64,000 bases of DNA. Origin: Haliclona indistincta (lineage: Eukaryota; Porifera; Demospongiae; Haplosclerida; Chalinidae). Below are positions 35,691-47,075 of the stretch, in pieces. Made by a program: the position numbers and the translations under genes. Numbering within the stretch: the stretch's first letter is position 1; every line of letters starts with the position of its first letter. Location: the NCBI GenBank assembly GCA_964017065.1, contig OZ024788.1:13689030-13753029 (forward strand). Direction: 5' to 3'. The notes under the pieces were generated by a model, which saw only the letters and a program-made list of their open reading frames with translations, had not been told where the DNA came from and made no database searches.

Positions 35691-36530
35691 TGCCGAGCGC
35701 CTTAGCGCGAGGCATGTAATCGCGGAGTACTGTGTCGAAATTGTATGTTTGTATATATATATGTCACGCTTAGGAATGCAATCAGTCCCCGGCCATATGG
35801 CGAGGCCCATACTGTAGTATTGTATGCGAGGGCGACGAGGGCAGCAATTGCAAGGCCCCGGGATTGCACGTTCTTTCATAACTACTCGACGTTCTTTCAT
35901 AACTCAACTACAAAATGGACGACTCGCCTTCCCATCTCGCTTTCCATGCACCGCCCTCATCAGCGATACTGTGACTGATGCTGCAGCAAGAACCAGGGCT
36001 TTGGCGCGGGAGAGAACTTGAAGCGCAGACAGCGTGAACTTGAAGAGAGACACCACTGCTACTCGGTATAAACATAATCCCGCGCTGTATTTACTCTCTA
36101 TAATAGAGCAAACGGACTTTCACACCTTCGTGAAAGGGCTAACAAAAGACTGTCTACAGAAACTGAAGAACTGGACTCAATGCTAAGACATGTCTTGCTT
36201 ATGACTCCTCCTTTTTCCCGGACACTGTTAAACTATGGAACAAATTACCTGCTGAGATTGTCTCCGCTTCATCTCTCTCTGTTTTCAAGAGTGGCTATCT
36301 ATCTAACTTAATCTAGTAACTTATGTTGTTTGTCTTTTCTTTTGGTTGATACCCTTGTAGCTTTTTTGCTACTGGTACAGCCATGCAAAATTGTCATAGA
36401 AAATAGTGGTATTATATAATAGAGAATTAATTTCAATACTAGCAGCAACTTCTGACTCCAAAGGATTCAAGGAAGAGTCGTGATGGTCTTGGTTATAAGA
36501 TAGATAATAATGAATTTTATTTCTGTGCGA
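35691..36530 (+). mobile_element. LINE 3'-end fragment inserted in module DNA
   Basis: Module homology stops after CACCCTTGCTATAG and resumes near 36,545. The insert ends with a frame (about 36,190-36,315) encoding PFFPDTVKLWNKLPAEIV and LSVFKSGYLSNLI, followed by a stop. This is the typical last 40-50 residues of CR1/L2/Jockey-type reverse transcriptases. Its 5' part (35,700-36,050) is richer in CpG than the surroundings and is not coding in a recognisable way. Confidence 0.6.
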
Positions 36531-37310
36531 GGCAAATACATGCTGTAAGTATACCTAGTATATTATTATTCCTTCAATTTACCCTTTCCTCTCAATTCCT
36601 ACTGGAACCCCTCGCCACAGTGACGTCACTGTGGACACACCTCTCATATAAAGACGTCTACTGAAATGTAGAGATCATAAATCAACACGAATTTACCAAC
36701 TGCATTAACCCTAAGATCCGAACACCTCTCTAATGAGGACACTACATGTGGGTCCCAAGTGTGTCTGATTAGAGGATACCATGCATGTTCATGTACCACA
36801 GTATGATGTGTGTTTAGGTAGCTATGGTGAGTGGACCTTCCGACCAAATGTCCTTGGTGTTCCTTGTCCCTAAGTTCATCACATCCTCCTTCCTGAGCTG
36901 GTTAGCTATACTGCTCACCTACACGTACATGATGTGCTGTCTTCCTCTCACAGGAAGTAGACTACTGGAGCATTAGAGTGATCCAACCATAACACCTTAG
37001 CTATAATGGAGGGGCATTGCCTCATAGGATGTTATCATGTATTGTGCTAAGAAGCAGCGATACTGAACCAGTGAATCACTATCACTCCCTCACTCCTTTA
37101 GACAGCTATATTGCAGAATGTGCCGTGAACACATGTTCAACATTGTGAAATAACTATTCATGGTTAAAGTAACAATCTTGTGTCATAATAAATAACAATC
37201 TTTGTACATACATGCATTGCTGTTAGGTTTACCTTATTGTGATGATAACAATACACTTTTTAGTTTTTCATTAAAACTTTTTTACTTTACTTTTAAATAC
37301 ATGTATGTCT
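36531..37310. other. Conserved intergenic segment, continuation
   Basis: This matches 22,385-23,080 and 5940-6450. At 37,252-37,292 it carries a stub of the inverted-repeat element seen at 31,796-32,561. After about 37,350 the SAM gene expected by module order is absent. Confidence 0.5.
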
Positions 37311-37512
37311 ATCCAAAATAATATGATTTCACTAAACACAAAACCTTCACTTGTTCACATCGCTTCACGTCACTACAACCAACATTCACTAACTATACAA
37401 GTCTGTTACATGACCGTCATTAACACTTGAGACACGCCTAAGATGATGACGACTAGACCTCTATCTCTAATTGACGCATTAATTAGCCAGTCCCGCCCTT
37501 TCCCCAACCAAC

Positions 37513-38062
37513 ATGAGGAGTCCACTAACAAATTGGGTCCCACTAACAAATTGGGTCCCAAGCAAATTGGAGTCCACTAACAAATTTGCTGCTAAGATCT
37601 GCACTAAGCGTTGGTCCAGCCCTTCTCCTTTGTCTCACCTTGGTTGGTCTGATTTAGCTACTCGCCGTAAGATCCAAAAAGTTTTGCTCTGTCGCAGGAT
37701 TCTAAGGAATCAATCTATAATTCTGCCGTCTGCCTATTTCTGTTCTCCTCCCGTGAGTAATACTCGTTCTTCTACCCTCAAACACGCCGTCTCTATCCCA
37801 TTTGCAAGAACTAATTCATTTCAATCTTCCTTTTTTGTTTCTGTATGTCATTTGTGGAACAGTCTTCCTTTCAATATCACTTTATTGTCTTGTAATCGTT
37901 TGTTTAAGTTGTCTGTTACTCGGTTTTTTAATTAGTCGTATTTTTCTTGCCACCTTTATTTTGTAGTTTTACTTTTGGACAGTCTTATTCATTAGCATTA
38001 AGTTGCTATTTGTTCTGTTCCTTGCTTTGCTAAATTCTATTAAAGAAAAAAAAAAAAAAACA
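37513..38062 (+). pseudogene. LINE C-terminal fragment with poly(A) tail
   Basis: The frame encodes a tandemly repeated start (PLTNWVPLTNWVPSK), then the conserved tail of a LINE ORF2: WSDLATRRKIQKVLLCRRIL, FCSPPVSNTRSSTLKHAVSI, PFARTNSFQSSFFVSVCHLW, NSLPF. It stops at 37,933-37,935. An A-rich tail (AAAGAAAAAAAAAAAAAAA) at 38,042-38,060 marks the 3' end, so the element is 5'-truncated. Confidence 0.8.
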
Positions 38063-38113
38063 TGCACTCAATGATGATCAAACGTCAAAATTAATAGTCT
38101 ATTCAATAAGCTA

Positions 38114-38880
38114 TCAGTATATTCCTTTGGCCTTGAGTTCCTCCTTGACACGACGCAAATAGGTACGATCAGGATAGCCAAAGCTGAGATAAAAGGCAAG
38201 TGAGAACAGTATTAAAAAATTCCATTAATTTTTACTTACGTTCCTCCATGACGACTAGTCTTGTGATGAACGCCGTTCCAAACAACTACATCGGTTTCAC
38301 CAGTGGTAACTGAAGTACCAATCGTGAACAATAGAAGCTGGTCAAATGCTCTCTTCAGTAATGCAAGAACTTCACGGCCCTCTTTGTTGTCTGGTAAGTA
38401 AGCAGTATGATGAGTTGCAGCATAGCTAGAACCTGGAACAGGGAGCTGTGCACTCTGAACGCCACCAGGAAAGTCGTAGTCAATGACAATTGTGCCATAA
38501 TTAATGTAACCAGGCAGTGGTACTTGTTCCAAGTGCCATGCCATTCTACCATGAGGCTGATTACCAACTACTTCGCGCAATGGAAGCTTGCAAGTGGGGC
38601 AGTATAGCGAATCAGCTACAGCTAAATCAAAACATTGCCGGCAAAATATCAATGAACAGCAATTGAGTATAACTGGATCAGTGGTCTCATCGAAACAACA
38701 TTGGCAACCTAAACAACTCAAAATAAACATAAACAAGTAAAGTGTATTGTCTTACTTTCTAGCTTTTTGGCACTAATATCTGGTTTGGGTTGTTTCTTTG
38801 AAAGAGCAGGGTTGTCTTGTATAGATTTTTGGTTACCAAGATAGGCAGTAACCTGACTTTTACCAGACCAATGACCTGAA
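38114..38880 (-). CDS. Deltex-type RING/DTC E3 ubiquitin ligase (3' exons)
   Basis: Three minus-strand exons: about 38,880-38,758 (GHWSGKSQVTAYLGNQ...), 38,708-38,240 and 38,183-38,114. The middle exon begins with a RING (GCQCCFDETTDPVILNCCSL, IFCRQC, YCPTCK). It runs into the Deltex C-terminal domain: GNQPHGRMAWHLEQVPLPGY, YGTIVIDYDFPGG, PVPGSSYAATHHTAYLPDN, EGREVLALLKRAF, VVVWNGVHHKTSRHGG. The last exon completes it (TFGYPDRTYLRRVKEELKAK) and stops. Deltex ligases ubiquitinate with RING plus DTC and can bind ADP-ribose/NAD in the DTC. Here the RING His position is Leu. Upstream exons are not found; a MITE lies just 5'. Splice phases are consistent, so it looks functional. Confidence 0.88.
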
Positions 38881-38898
38881 ACATGACAAAAGAAGGTA

Positions 38899-39388
38899 CC
38901 GTATTTCCTCGAATAGAAGCCGCCTCCGAATAGACGCCGGTCCTGTTTATAAGCCGGGGGTGTAACGGTAACGTACAGTATTAGAGGCCGGGTCTTGAAT
39001 TAACGCCGGGTCATAAACATTGTGGTACCGCCCACAGTCAATTACCACGCCTTGTCCGTTCGTCTAGCCATGTCGAAGAGAAAAAGCTATGACACAACCT
39101 TGACAGATCGATAGATAGCTCTTCTCCAATACTAGGCGTCTAAGATACTTTGTAGATATGGTGCCCTTTTACTACGCTTTTCTTTCATATACGCTACGAA
39201 GAGCTACTCGCGATCGTCGACTATAGCTGCCATTGTATTTTGTACGAAAAATTGGAAATCTACAAAGGCTTCGACAAACATTAAGAAATAAACGCCGGCC
39301 TCGATTAGAGGCCGGTCCTGTTTAGACGCCGGGGTAAAAACTTGCTGGAAGGAAATAGACGCCCGGGCTTCTATTCGAGGAAATACGG
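38899..39388. mobile_element. MITE with CCGTATTTCCTCGAATAG ends
   Basis: Terminal inverted repeats of 23 bp start CCGTATTTCCTCGAATAG and are flanked by TA (38,897-38,898; 39,389-39,390), within a larger palindromic GTAC. The interior has repeated GACGCCGG / CCGGCCTC motifs. Elements with these ends are common in invertebrate genomes. No ORF. Confidence 0.85.
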
Positions 39389-40070
39389 TACAGATAATTC
39401 TAATAGAACCCTACGAAACGTGTAACCAAAGTGTGATGTACTGAACAATGTTGTTTAATGATTGTAATACTGTGTGTGCTTGTGGTGTGGTTGTCTTAAT
39501 GTGTACTGTATGCTTGCAGTTGTATTGTGTATTGTAGTGAATAGCGAAGCACTCTGTCTGTATGTCTTTGTATTTAAGTAAGGGCGTATAGAGAAAGAGG
39601 GCATGCAACTGTCAATTACTCCCGTAGGATAGCGAAATACTTATTGTTACTAAAAATAAACATCAATTAAACTCCGTATACTTTTAGAATACAGTGCATA
39701 CGTCAGAGCGTATGCGGAGAGTGTAGAAATGGCTAGTTCAGGTACACCTGTATCTAAACGGCGACGTAGTGACAGTAGTAGCTGCTCGCCCTTGTCTGTA
39801 ACCGCTAGACGATTGCTTGTTGCTAAATGCGCGAGGGAAGGCACACTAGTCACGCATTCTTCAAGCTGGAGCCCATTGCACTATTCAAACACGTAGATCG
39901 CGGGACACGTTGCCTAGGCGCTGGGTAGGCTGGATCATAGATCTGAATAGTATATATGCGTCATTTGTTACTGCCTATATGCCCTTGATTTAAGTGACTG
40001 TGTCCAGTGTGTTGTTGTTGTTGAAGTAGTTGCTCAAACCTACACTGTCAGTCTGGGCGGCGTTATTATA
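39389..40070. other. 5' flank of the Ty3-type element, candidate LTR remnant
   Basis: The pol-bearing element begins near 40,071 with TTGGCGACGAGGAG, which resembles a primer-binding site of metazoan Ty3-type elements. The preceding DNA could be a 5' LTR, but no second copy exists in the window to prove it. An open plus-strand stretch at 39,729-39,894 (MASSGTPVSKRRRSDSSSCS...) has a basic NLS-like cluster; I cannot assign it. Confidence 0.35.
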
Positions 40071-40088
40071 TTGGCGACGAGGAGAAAA

Positions 40089-40785
40089 ATGGCCCTGCAC
40101 GGATCGATAGGTGAATTCGATGCTGTCAAAGAGGACTGGTCCACATATGCAGGTCACTTGGAGTTCTATTTTGAAGCGAATGGGGTAGAGGACCACGATA
40201 AGAAGAGAGCAATACTTCTTAGTGTGTCTGGAGTTGAAATTTTCAAGCTGGTATCTAACCTTGTTTCACCAAATTCTCCTAAGGACTATACCTTCAAGGA
40301 ATTGGTTGAACTCATCGCTGAACACTACAAACCGAAGAAGTCAGCTGCTATCCATCGGTTTAAGTTTAACTCAAGGACTCGTAATCCCGGTGAGACAGTG
40401 TCTACCTACGTTGCAGAGTTAAAGAAGCTAGCCGTTCATTGCAGGTTCGAGCCAGGAGCTGAGCTAAGCAAAATGCTGTGTGACCGACTAATTTGTGGAA
40501 TCAATGATGCCAGAATCCAACACCGACTGCTAGCAGAGCCTGACCTGGACTTCGATAAAGCTTTCAGACTGGTTCAGGCGAGTGAGTCCGCTGACAAGAG
40601 TGTTCAAGAGATGGAGAGAGCAGTAGCAACCCCCGGCCCTGATAGTGTGCACAGAATTTCGCCGCCAACTAAACAGTCCGACGCTACTGGACAAATAGAA
40701 TGCTAATGGTGCGGTGGGGAACATCGTGCCACTGAGTGCAGATTTAGAACTGCAGATTGCCGTTACTGTGGCAAAAAAGGACACA
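40089..40785 (+). pseudogene. Ty3-type gag with broken zinc knuckle
   Basis: ATG 40,089 opens a gag-like protein: DWSTYAGHLEFYFEANGV, AEHYKPKKSAAIHRFKFNSR, ETVSTYVAELKKLAVHC. It stops at 40,704-40,706, two residues into the first CCHC knuckle. The same frame continues beyond the stop with WCGGEHRATEC and CRYCGKKGHIE. The TAA is therefore a nonsense mutation. Gag packages the element RNA. Confidence 0.8.
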
Positions 40786-40791
40786 TTGAAC

Positions 40792-41328
40792 ATGTTATTT
40801 TTTATTTTGTCCAATTATTTTTTGCAGGTTTGATACCTTTTTATTGATTATCTTTAGCATTTGCCTAACAAAACGTACAAATTTTGCTCAGATTTGACGA
40901 TGGATGCCTAAATTTAGGCACCTTTGCTCTAAAATTACCTAATTTCAGATCAAAACTGAAATATGAGCTGCCTAAATTTAGGCATGCTAGATTTCTAGAG
41001 TCCACTAAAACCTCTGAAACTTTAGGTAAGCATGCCTAAATTTAGGCAGGGTTGCCTAAATTTAGGCATGCGTGCCTAAATTTAGGCATGTCTGTCTAAA
41101 TTTAGGCATGCATGCCTAAATTTAGGCATGCTGTCCTATATTGCTAAAAATATGTGGTAAATTACATCAATTTAGGCAAAAATGCCTAAATTTAGGCTTA
41201 GCATTGCCTAAATTTAGGCACGCATTACTAAATTTTGGTTGATTTTACCAATTTTCTTAAGTATGCGCTAAAGATTTTGTATGAAATGGTCTAAAACCTG
41301 CAAAAAATAATTGGACGAAATAAAAAAT
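40792..41328. mobile_element. Palindrome-rich insert in the Ty3-type element
   Basis: The ends (GTTATTTTTTATTTTGTCC and its near reverse complement) form inverted repeats of about 35 bp. They are bordered by ACATGTTATT on the left and ACGTGTTATT on the right, a 9-10 bp target duplication with one change. The interior holds about ten copies of TGCCTAAATTTAGGCA or close variants, a 16 bp perfect palindrome. No ORF. The duplication length points to a Mutator-like origin, as inference. Confidence 0.8.
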
Positions 41329-41447
41329 AACGTGTTATTGCCCGTGTTCGTCGATCTCGACTTCGCTCCGCAAATTCCACCAAGAAGACATCGCCGACCA
41401 GCAAGCCGCCGTCGCAACGAACGTTACATCTCTCAAATAACCAGTCA

Positions 41448-42564
41448 GTGGTCACGACGCCATCACCATCTACGGATGAGTACACATTGTTCCAGCTCTC
41501 GGAGAGACGTGACGAAGAGCCGATCATGGTGTCTGTGCTAGCCAATAACAAGGACCTGAGTATGGAGGTGGATACGGGTGCAGCCCTTTCAGTCATCAGC
41601 GAGTCGACGTACCTGTCCACCTGGGTTTCTAGCGAGCGCCCTCCCTTGAAGCCCTCCAGCGCCATTCTTACTACATACTCTGGTGAGTCATTGGAGGTGT
41701 GTGGTGCAATAACTATTCCTGTTACCTACAAGCAGCAATCAGAGCAACTCAGTTTACAGGTTCTGCAGAAAGAGGGTCCTACACTCCTTGGAAGAAATTG
41801 GCTCAGATACCTCGTGCTTGATTGGAAGCAGTTAAAAATCGTCCGGCAGCAGACCTCAGATGCCCTCCAGAAGGTGCTGGACAACTATTCCGAGGTGTTC
41901 CAAGATGAGCTCGGCTCGATTCATGGAGTAAAGGTGCAACTACATCTCAAGCAGGACGCAAAACCACACTATATACCATCGTCCTCGTTCCGTTCCTTAT
42001 TCGTTGAAACAAAAGGTCGAAACCAAACTACAACGTCTACAAGATTGTGGTGTAATCGAACCTGTACCATTCTCTGAGTGGGCAGCCCCTATTGTTCCTG
42101 TGCTGAAACATGACGATACTGTCAGGATTTGTGGTGACTATCGACTTACTGTCAATCAAGAAACTACTCCTGACTCATACCCATTACCTCGGGTTGAAGA
42201 TCTCTTTGCCACTCTGTCTGGAGGTGAATCATTCACCAAACTGGACCTAGCCCATGCTTACCTGCAAATGCATTTAGATGAGGACTCGAAGAAGCTCACC
42301 ACAGTTAATACCCACAAGGGTCTCTTCCAGTACAATCGATTGCCTTTTGGTGTTTCGAGTGCCCCTGCCGTTTTCCAACGCACTATGGAAAACTTGTTAA
42401 AGAATATTCCTGGTGTTTGTGTTTACTTGGACGACGATCTAATCACTGGAAAAACAGGAACTGAACATCTCCACAATCTTTCTGAAGTGTTAGCCAAAAT
42501 GCAGTCAGTTGGAATCCGCCTCAAAAAAAATGTCACTTCATGCTGCCAGAGATGGAATATCTAG
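41448..42564 (+). pseudogene. Ty3-type protease and reverse transcriptase
   Basis: The protease motif VDTGAALSVIS and LLGRNWL lie in the first frame (41,448-42,077). The RT follows in another frame (42,004-42,564): RLQDCGVIEPV, YPLPRVEDLFATL, KLDLAHAYLQM, LPFGVSSAPAVFQRTM, VYLDDDLITG (catalytic YLDD). The frame change near 42,000 is a lesion. Conserved and catalytic residues are present. Confidence 0.85.
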
Positions 42565-43064
42565 GTCACAAGATCACCAGCAGAGGTCTACATCCGTCAG
42601 AGGAGAAAGTTCGTGCTCTCAAGAATGCCCCCAAGCCGACCAATGTGACACAGCTAAAGTCATTTTTGGGGCTTGTTAATTACTACAGCAAGTTCCTACC
42701 TAATCTCTCGACCACTTTGGCTCCGCTCTACAAATTGTTGCAGAAGTCGTCATGGACTTGGGGGTCGGAGCAAGATAAAGCATTCCACGCTGTTAAACAA
42801 CAACTCTCTTCCTCCTCTGTTCTCACACCCTATTCTCCAGATCTCAAGCTAGTGCTTTCCTGTGATGTTTCTCCTTACGGTGTAGGAGCTGTGCTTTCCC
42901 ATCAGTTTGATGATGGTTCTGATCGGCCGATAGCCTTCGCTTCAAGATCTCTATCAAATGCTAAAAAAATACGCGCAGATCGACAAGGAAGGCCTTGCCA
43001 CCGTATTTGGAGTAACCAGATTCTGACAGTATCTCCTGGGTCGACATTTCCTGATCTACTCTGA
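42540..43064 (+). pseudogene. Ty3-type RT thumb and RNase H
   Basis: Continues from the RT after another frameshift at an A-rich run (near 42,525-42,535). It shows MEYLGHKITSRGLHPSEEKV, LKSFLGLVNYYSKFLPNLS and LVLSCDVSPYGVGAVLSH (RNase H first Asp). Near 42,965 an A run shifts the frame again; conserved residues continue in other frames to about 43,150. Confidence 0.82.
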
Positions 43065-43154
43065 TCACAAACCACTACTGCATCTTTTTGGAGAAACTCG
43101 TGGAGTTCCAGAGATGGCATCAGCACATATCCAACGCTGGTCTTTTAACTCTCA

Positions 43155-44085
43155 GTGCTCACTCTTATTCTATCTCCTACAGGCCGGGAAAAGACATCTC
43201 TAATGCAGATGGTCTTAGTCGTTTGCCGCTGTCAGATGTCCCAGAGCAAGTTACCTCAACCAGCTGAGACGATACTCCTTCTAGACTGTCTACAGGGTTC
43301 TCCAATCTCCTTCAATCAGATCAGTCGCTGGACAGCTCGTGATCCAATCATGTCTAAAGTGTTACAATATGTGCAGCTGCTCCAAGGATGGCCTGCAACA
43401 TTGAAGGATGAAAGTCTACTTTCCTACTTCTGCAGGAAAGAGGAGCTCAGTGTTGAAAACAATTGCCTACTGTGGGGTGCCAGAGTCATCATACCACCAC
43501 CAGGAAGAGAGAAGTTAGCCAGTCTGTTACATGAATCACATCCTGGAATGTCTCGAATTAAGAGTCTGGCAAGAAGCTGTACTTTTGGTGGCCGGGTATG
43601 GACAAGAGACTTGAGGAGCTGGTACGCAACTGTGTCCAATGTCAGTTCCACCAGAAAGCACCAGCTAAGGCTCCCTTGCACCCGTGCATGGGAATGGCCT
43701 GAATGCCCCTGGAGCAGAGTACATGTGGATTTCGCTGGTCCCTTCATGGGTCATTAATTCTTGCTACTTGTGGATGCACATTCCAAATGGCTTGAAGTTC
43801 ACAAGGTTCCATCAACATCATCGTTCTCAGCTATGAACAAACTATGCGACATCTTCGCTCACACATGGTTTACCAGAAGTGATGGTCTCGGACAATGGTC
43901 CTGCATTTACCAGTTCGGAGTTTGAATTTTTTACTAAGCAGAATGGTATCAGACATTCCAAGTCATCTCCTTACCATCCAGCAAGCAATGGTCTTGTGGA
44001 AGAGCAGTCCAGACGTTTAAGCAATCTGTCAAGAAGACTGTCAATGATGGTTCTCTCGAAACCAAGATTGCAAGATTCCTACTAG
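43155..44085 (+). pseudogene. Ty3-type integrase (frameshifted)
   Basis: The HHCC zinc region (LLHESHPGMSRIKSLAR), the catalytic core (RVHVDFAGPFMGH with a stop; VSDNGPAFTSSEFEFF; HPASNGLVEE) and at least two frameshifts are visible. Integrase inserts the element cDNA. The open blocks end at 44,085 and the element is truncated soon after. Confidence 0.8.
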
Positions 44086-44127
44086 CCTATCGTCTTACTC
44101 CACATCCATCGCTGACCTCTGCAGCTC

Positions 44128-46480
44128 GATGGACAGAATGAATGAATGAACGAATGAGTGAACGAATGACAAACCAAGTACCGTAACCCTCTCGCGCATG
44201 CGCCGAGGGTTAATGAACAGATTTCACAAACCTTCGGCGTGTAGCACATTGTAGAGTTACTGCAGTTTTAATGAATCTTGCAAAATGTATTGTACAAGAA
44301 ACACCTTTTGCACATGCGCAATAGCTAGAAATAATACTAAAAAGTTATTTAAGTAGCTATTGCGCGTGTGCTAGGACGTTGACATGCTTGACATATTTTG
44401 TAAGATTCACTAAAATTGCAGTAGCTGAAAGAGCTTTGCAGCTAAAGCCAATCTGTTTGCTATTGAAACTACACTGCTAACCAGAAGACAAAAGAGTGCT
44501 GACCTCAAGGTCAAGGTGTGTCAAGTGGGCGTGACCATGAACACTTTACATGACATTGCTGTAAGCTTAAAGGCTTTTCCCGAGATATCTACGCAACTTT
44601 AGACCAGTCCTGCAGTTAAGTTGGAGTCTACAAGCATCTAGATAGTCAACTGTAGCGGCTTGTGCTCTCAGAGAGGTCCAAGATGGCTGCAAAGGTGAGC
44701 CAGCTATGCATAACTCGACAACGAAAGCACTTAAGCAAATCCACGAGTCACATTGCAAGCCATTGTCGTGCTAAGCCTGTTCATAACTGTTCATGTGTTT
44801 CTCATAGTGTGTCAGGGCTGCTGTGCATGCCACTGCAAACGTCTGATACCAATCACACTACACAAACACCAGACAACACGAACGACCATAACAGAGCTTG
44901 GGCCACCTCAACAGAGTTTGAAAAGTGAGCGATGGTCTCTGTAGCTCGATGGACAGAATGAATGAATGAACGAACGAACGACAGAGCAAGTATCATAACC
45001 CTCGCGCATACGCCGAGGGTTAATGAAAGATTTCACAAAGCCCTCGGCGTGTTGCACATTGTAGAGTTAGTTCCTTAGTTATTGTTTGCAGAGGGAGCTT
45101 AGCAGCTAAAGCCAACCTGCTTGCTATTGAAATTGCACTGCTAACCAGAAGACAGCAATGTGCTGACCACAAGGTGTGTCAAGTGGGCGTGACCGTGAAC
45201 ACTGAGTAGGTAGCCATTGCTCTTGGCTTTGATAGGCTTTTTCTTGAGATGACTATGCACCCCCCCAAGAGCTGTCCTGAAGTTTAAATGGAATCTACAA
45301 GTACCTAGGTAGTCAACTATGGACGCTTTTGTCGTCAGAGAGGTCCAAGATGGCTGTCAAGGTGAGCCAGCCATACATAACTCGAGAACAAAAGCACTTT
45401 AGCAAATCCACGAGTCAAATTGCAAGCCATTGTCATGCTAAGCCTGTTCATGCCTTTACCGAGTTTCAGAAGTGAGCGATGGTCTCTGTAGCTCGATGGA
45501 CAGAACGAATGAATGAACGAACGACAGAGTAAGTACCGTAACCCTCGCGCATGCGCCGAGGGTTAATGACAGAGCAAGTACCGTAATCCTCGCGCATGCG
45601 CCGAGGGTTAATTACAATGTACTCAGTGTTCACGATCACGCCCACTTGACACACCTTGTCCATGTGGTCAGCACCTTGCTGTCTTCTGTTTAGCAGTGCA
45701 GTTTCAATAGCAAGCAGATTGGCTTGGCATACAGTAGTCGTGTTGTGTGTGTGTGTCATTCTGTCCGTTGCCGGCATAGCGCATCGGACGCTAAAAACTA
45801 AGCGCTGGTATCAGCAACACAGGTAGAAATCGCTATTTGCTCGGAACTGTATTGATAAATTGTTGGTTCTAAAGCTCCGTTCGTGAGTTATGGCGTGAGA
45901 TGCTTACCTCGATGGCTGTTCCCGGCTATCTGGACTCCTCTAAAGACAAAAGAGTTTACAGCTGACTGCCTTACAGCTAGTGAGTTCGTTTGTACTACAA
46001 AACAGCTTGGTAGGTCCAGCGAAATTCTCTCGAAGGCCTACAGCTTGAGCTTGAGCTCGCCGGCTTGAGCTACAGTAGTTGCTGATGATCTAGAGTTCTC
46101 CGTAGACAAAACTATACACAGTTGACTGCCTAGAAGCTGATAGGTTACATCGTATGTCTAAAGAAATTGTGTAAGCAAGCTATGGACGCTATCTCGCTCG
46201 TTGTACGTGCTGTGCCCTGAACAATATAGACACGCCCAGTTGAATTAGTGGTCAGCACTGATTGGCTTCTGATTGCATAACTATTATACTGCATTGTGAT
46301 TGCTGTACAGAAAGGTACAACAGCTGCAGTTTGTTGCTGTGTATGTCAAATAGTTGCATTCCACCGAGGCATCTGCACCTTTGGTGCTTTATTCTGTAAG
46401 CCATAACTAAGGAGCTAACTCTACAATATGCAACACGCCGAGGGTTTTGTGAAATCTGTTCATTATTCATATTACTCGGC
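44128..46480. repeat. Field of repeated GC-rich palindromic units
   Basis: Units starting AGCTCGATGGACAGAATGAA recur at about 44,128, 44,941 and 45,489. Each has a GAAT/GAAC run and then CCCTCGCGCATGCGCCGAGGG, a near-palindrome (also at 45,585). Further shared blocks are GTGTGTCAAGTGGGCGTGACC and GAGGTCCAAGATGGCTG (44,668; 45,335). The block with CACGCCCACTTGACACACC at 45,637-45,740 is inverted. A last relic with CACGCCGAGGGTTTTGTGAA is at about 46,432. No protein-coding gene is supported. It looks like overlapping copies of one non-autonomous element. Confidence 0.7.
44260..44421. mobile_element. Small MITE inside the palindromic field
   Basis: Imperfect inverted ends, ACTGCAGTTTTAATGAATCT on the left and its mirrored counterpart on the right, enclose a second inverted pair (TTTTGCACATGCGCAATAGC / GCTATTGCGCGTGTGC). 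The element is absent from the paralogous unit near 45,065. Confidence 0.65.
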
Positions 46481-46559
46481 AATGAATATCGCTAACGAAA
46501 GCTTACTAACGATGAAGCAATTCAAGCAAGCAACACTAACACGACACAGCACTCGTGTT

Positions 46560-46750
46560 TAGGGATACTGGATTGCTTCAGCTTGCTGTCACAAAGGAAT
46601 GGGAGAAGTTGGTGGCTAAAACACTTCCTGATCCACGTAGAAAATCAGTCACAAAACCGTTGCAGATCAATGACAAAAAGTCTCCTCATGCTTAGAAAAT
46701 CAGTCACAAAACCGTTGCAGATCAATGACAAAAAGTCTCCTCATGCTTAG
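46560..46750 (+). other. Possible last coding exon with 55 bp tandem duplication
   Basis: After an acceptor-like TGCTTCAG the frame encodes LAVTKEWEKLVAKTLPDPRR, then KSVTKPLQINDKKSPHA, and stops at TAG. The 55 bp block starting TAGAAAATCAGTCACAAAAC is duplicated exactly in tandem (46,638-46,750). I cannot name the protein or find partner exons. Confidence 0.3.
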
Positions 46751-47075
46751 GCTTTAGTGTTTAACCATGTTGATCGAGGCAGAACAGCACAAATGCCGAC
46801 CAGTACGATACTTTTACACTTGGAAGGACACGGAAAGTGCTTTGGGAACGAGCTATAGTATATGGTGCAATGTAGCGAGAATGCCCCAAAAGATTATGAA
46901 TACTCCAGATACCGGGGTATAGTCTGAGCACGCGCACTAGTACCATTGCAGTGTGTACCAGGCCTAATTTTTGCCATTTCACTCCGTTGCGTTTCCGCGT
47001 TGTGAAAATTTGGCAGGGATGGTATACACACCTGGTAGGCTACAGTAACTAACTACTACAGTACTAATTATTTAC
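46751..47075. other. Spacer downstream of TRAF E
   Basis: No MATH exon is present here, although other TRAF copies have it within 100 bp of exon 3. No repeat or gene is recognised. Confidence 0.4.

Larger units (their letters stand above)
40071..44127 (+). mobile_element. Degenerate Ty3-type LTR retrotransposon
   Basis: The order gag, zinc knuckles, protease, reverse transcriptase, RNase H, integrase is that of Ty3-like elements. Several frameshifts, a stop within the first zinc knuckle, a nested 0.54 kb insert and loss of the 3' end (homology ends near 44,127 where another repeat starts) show that it is inactive. No 3' LTR is seen. Confidence 0.85.

Noticed and set aside
39389..40070. 5' LTR of the Ty3-type element
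   Set aside because: Plausible by position, but there is no 3' copy in the window and no clear CA end before the primer-binding-like site, so I only note it as a candidate.
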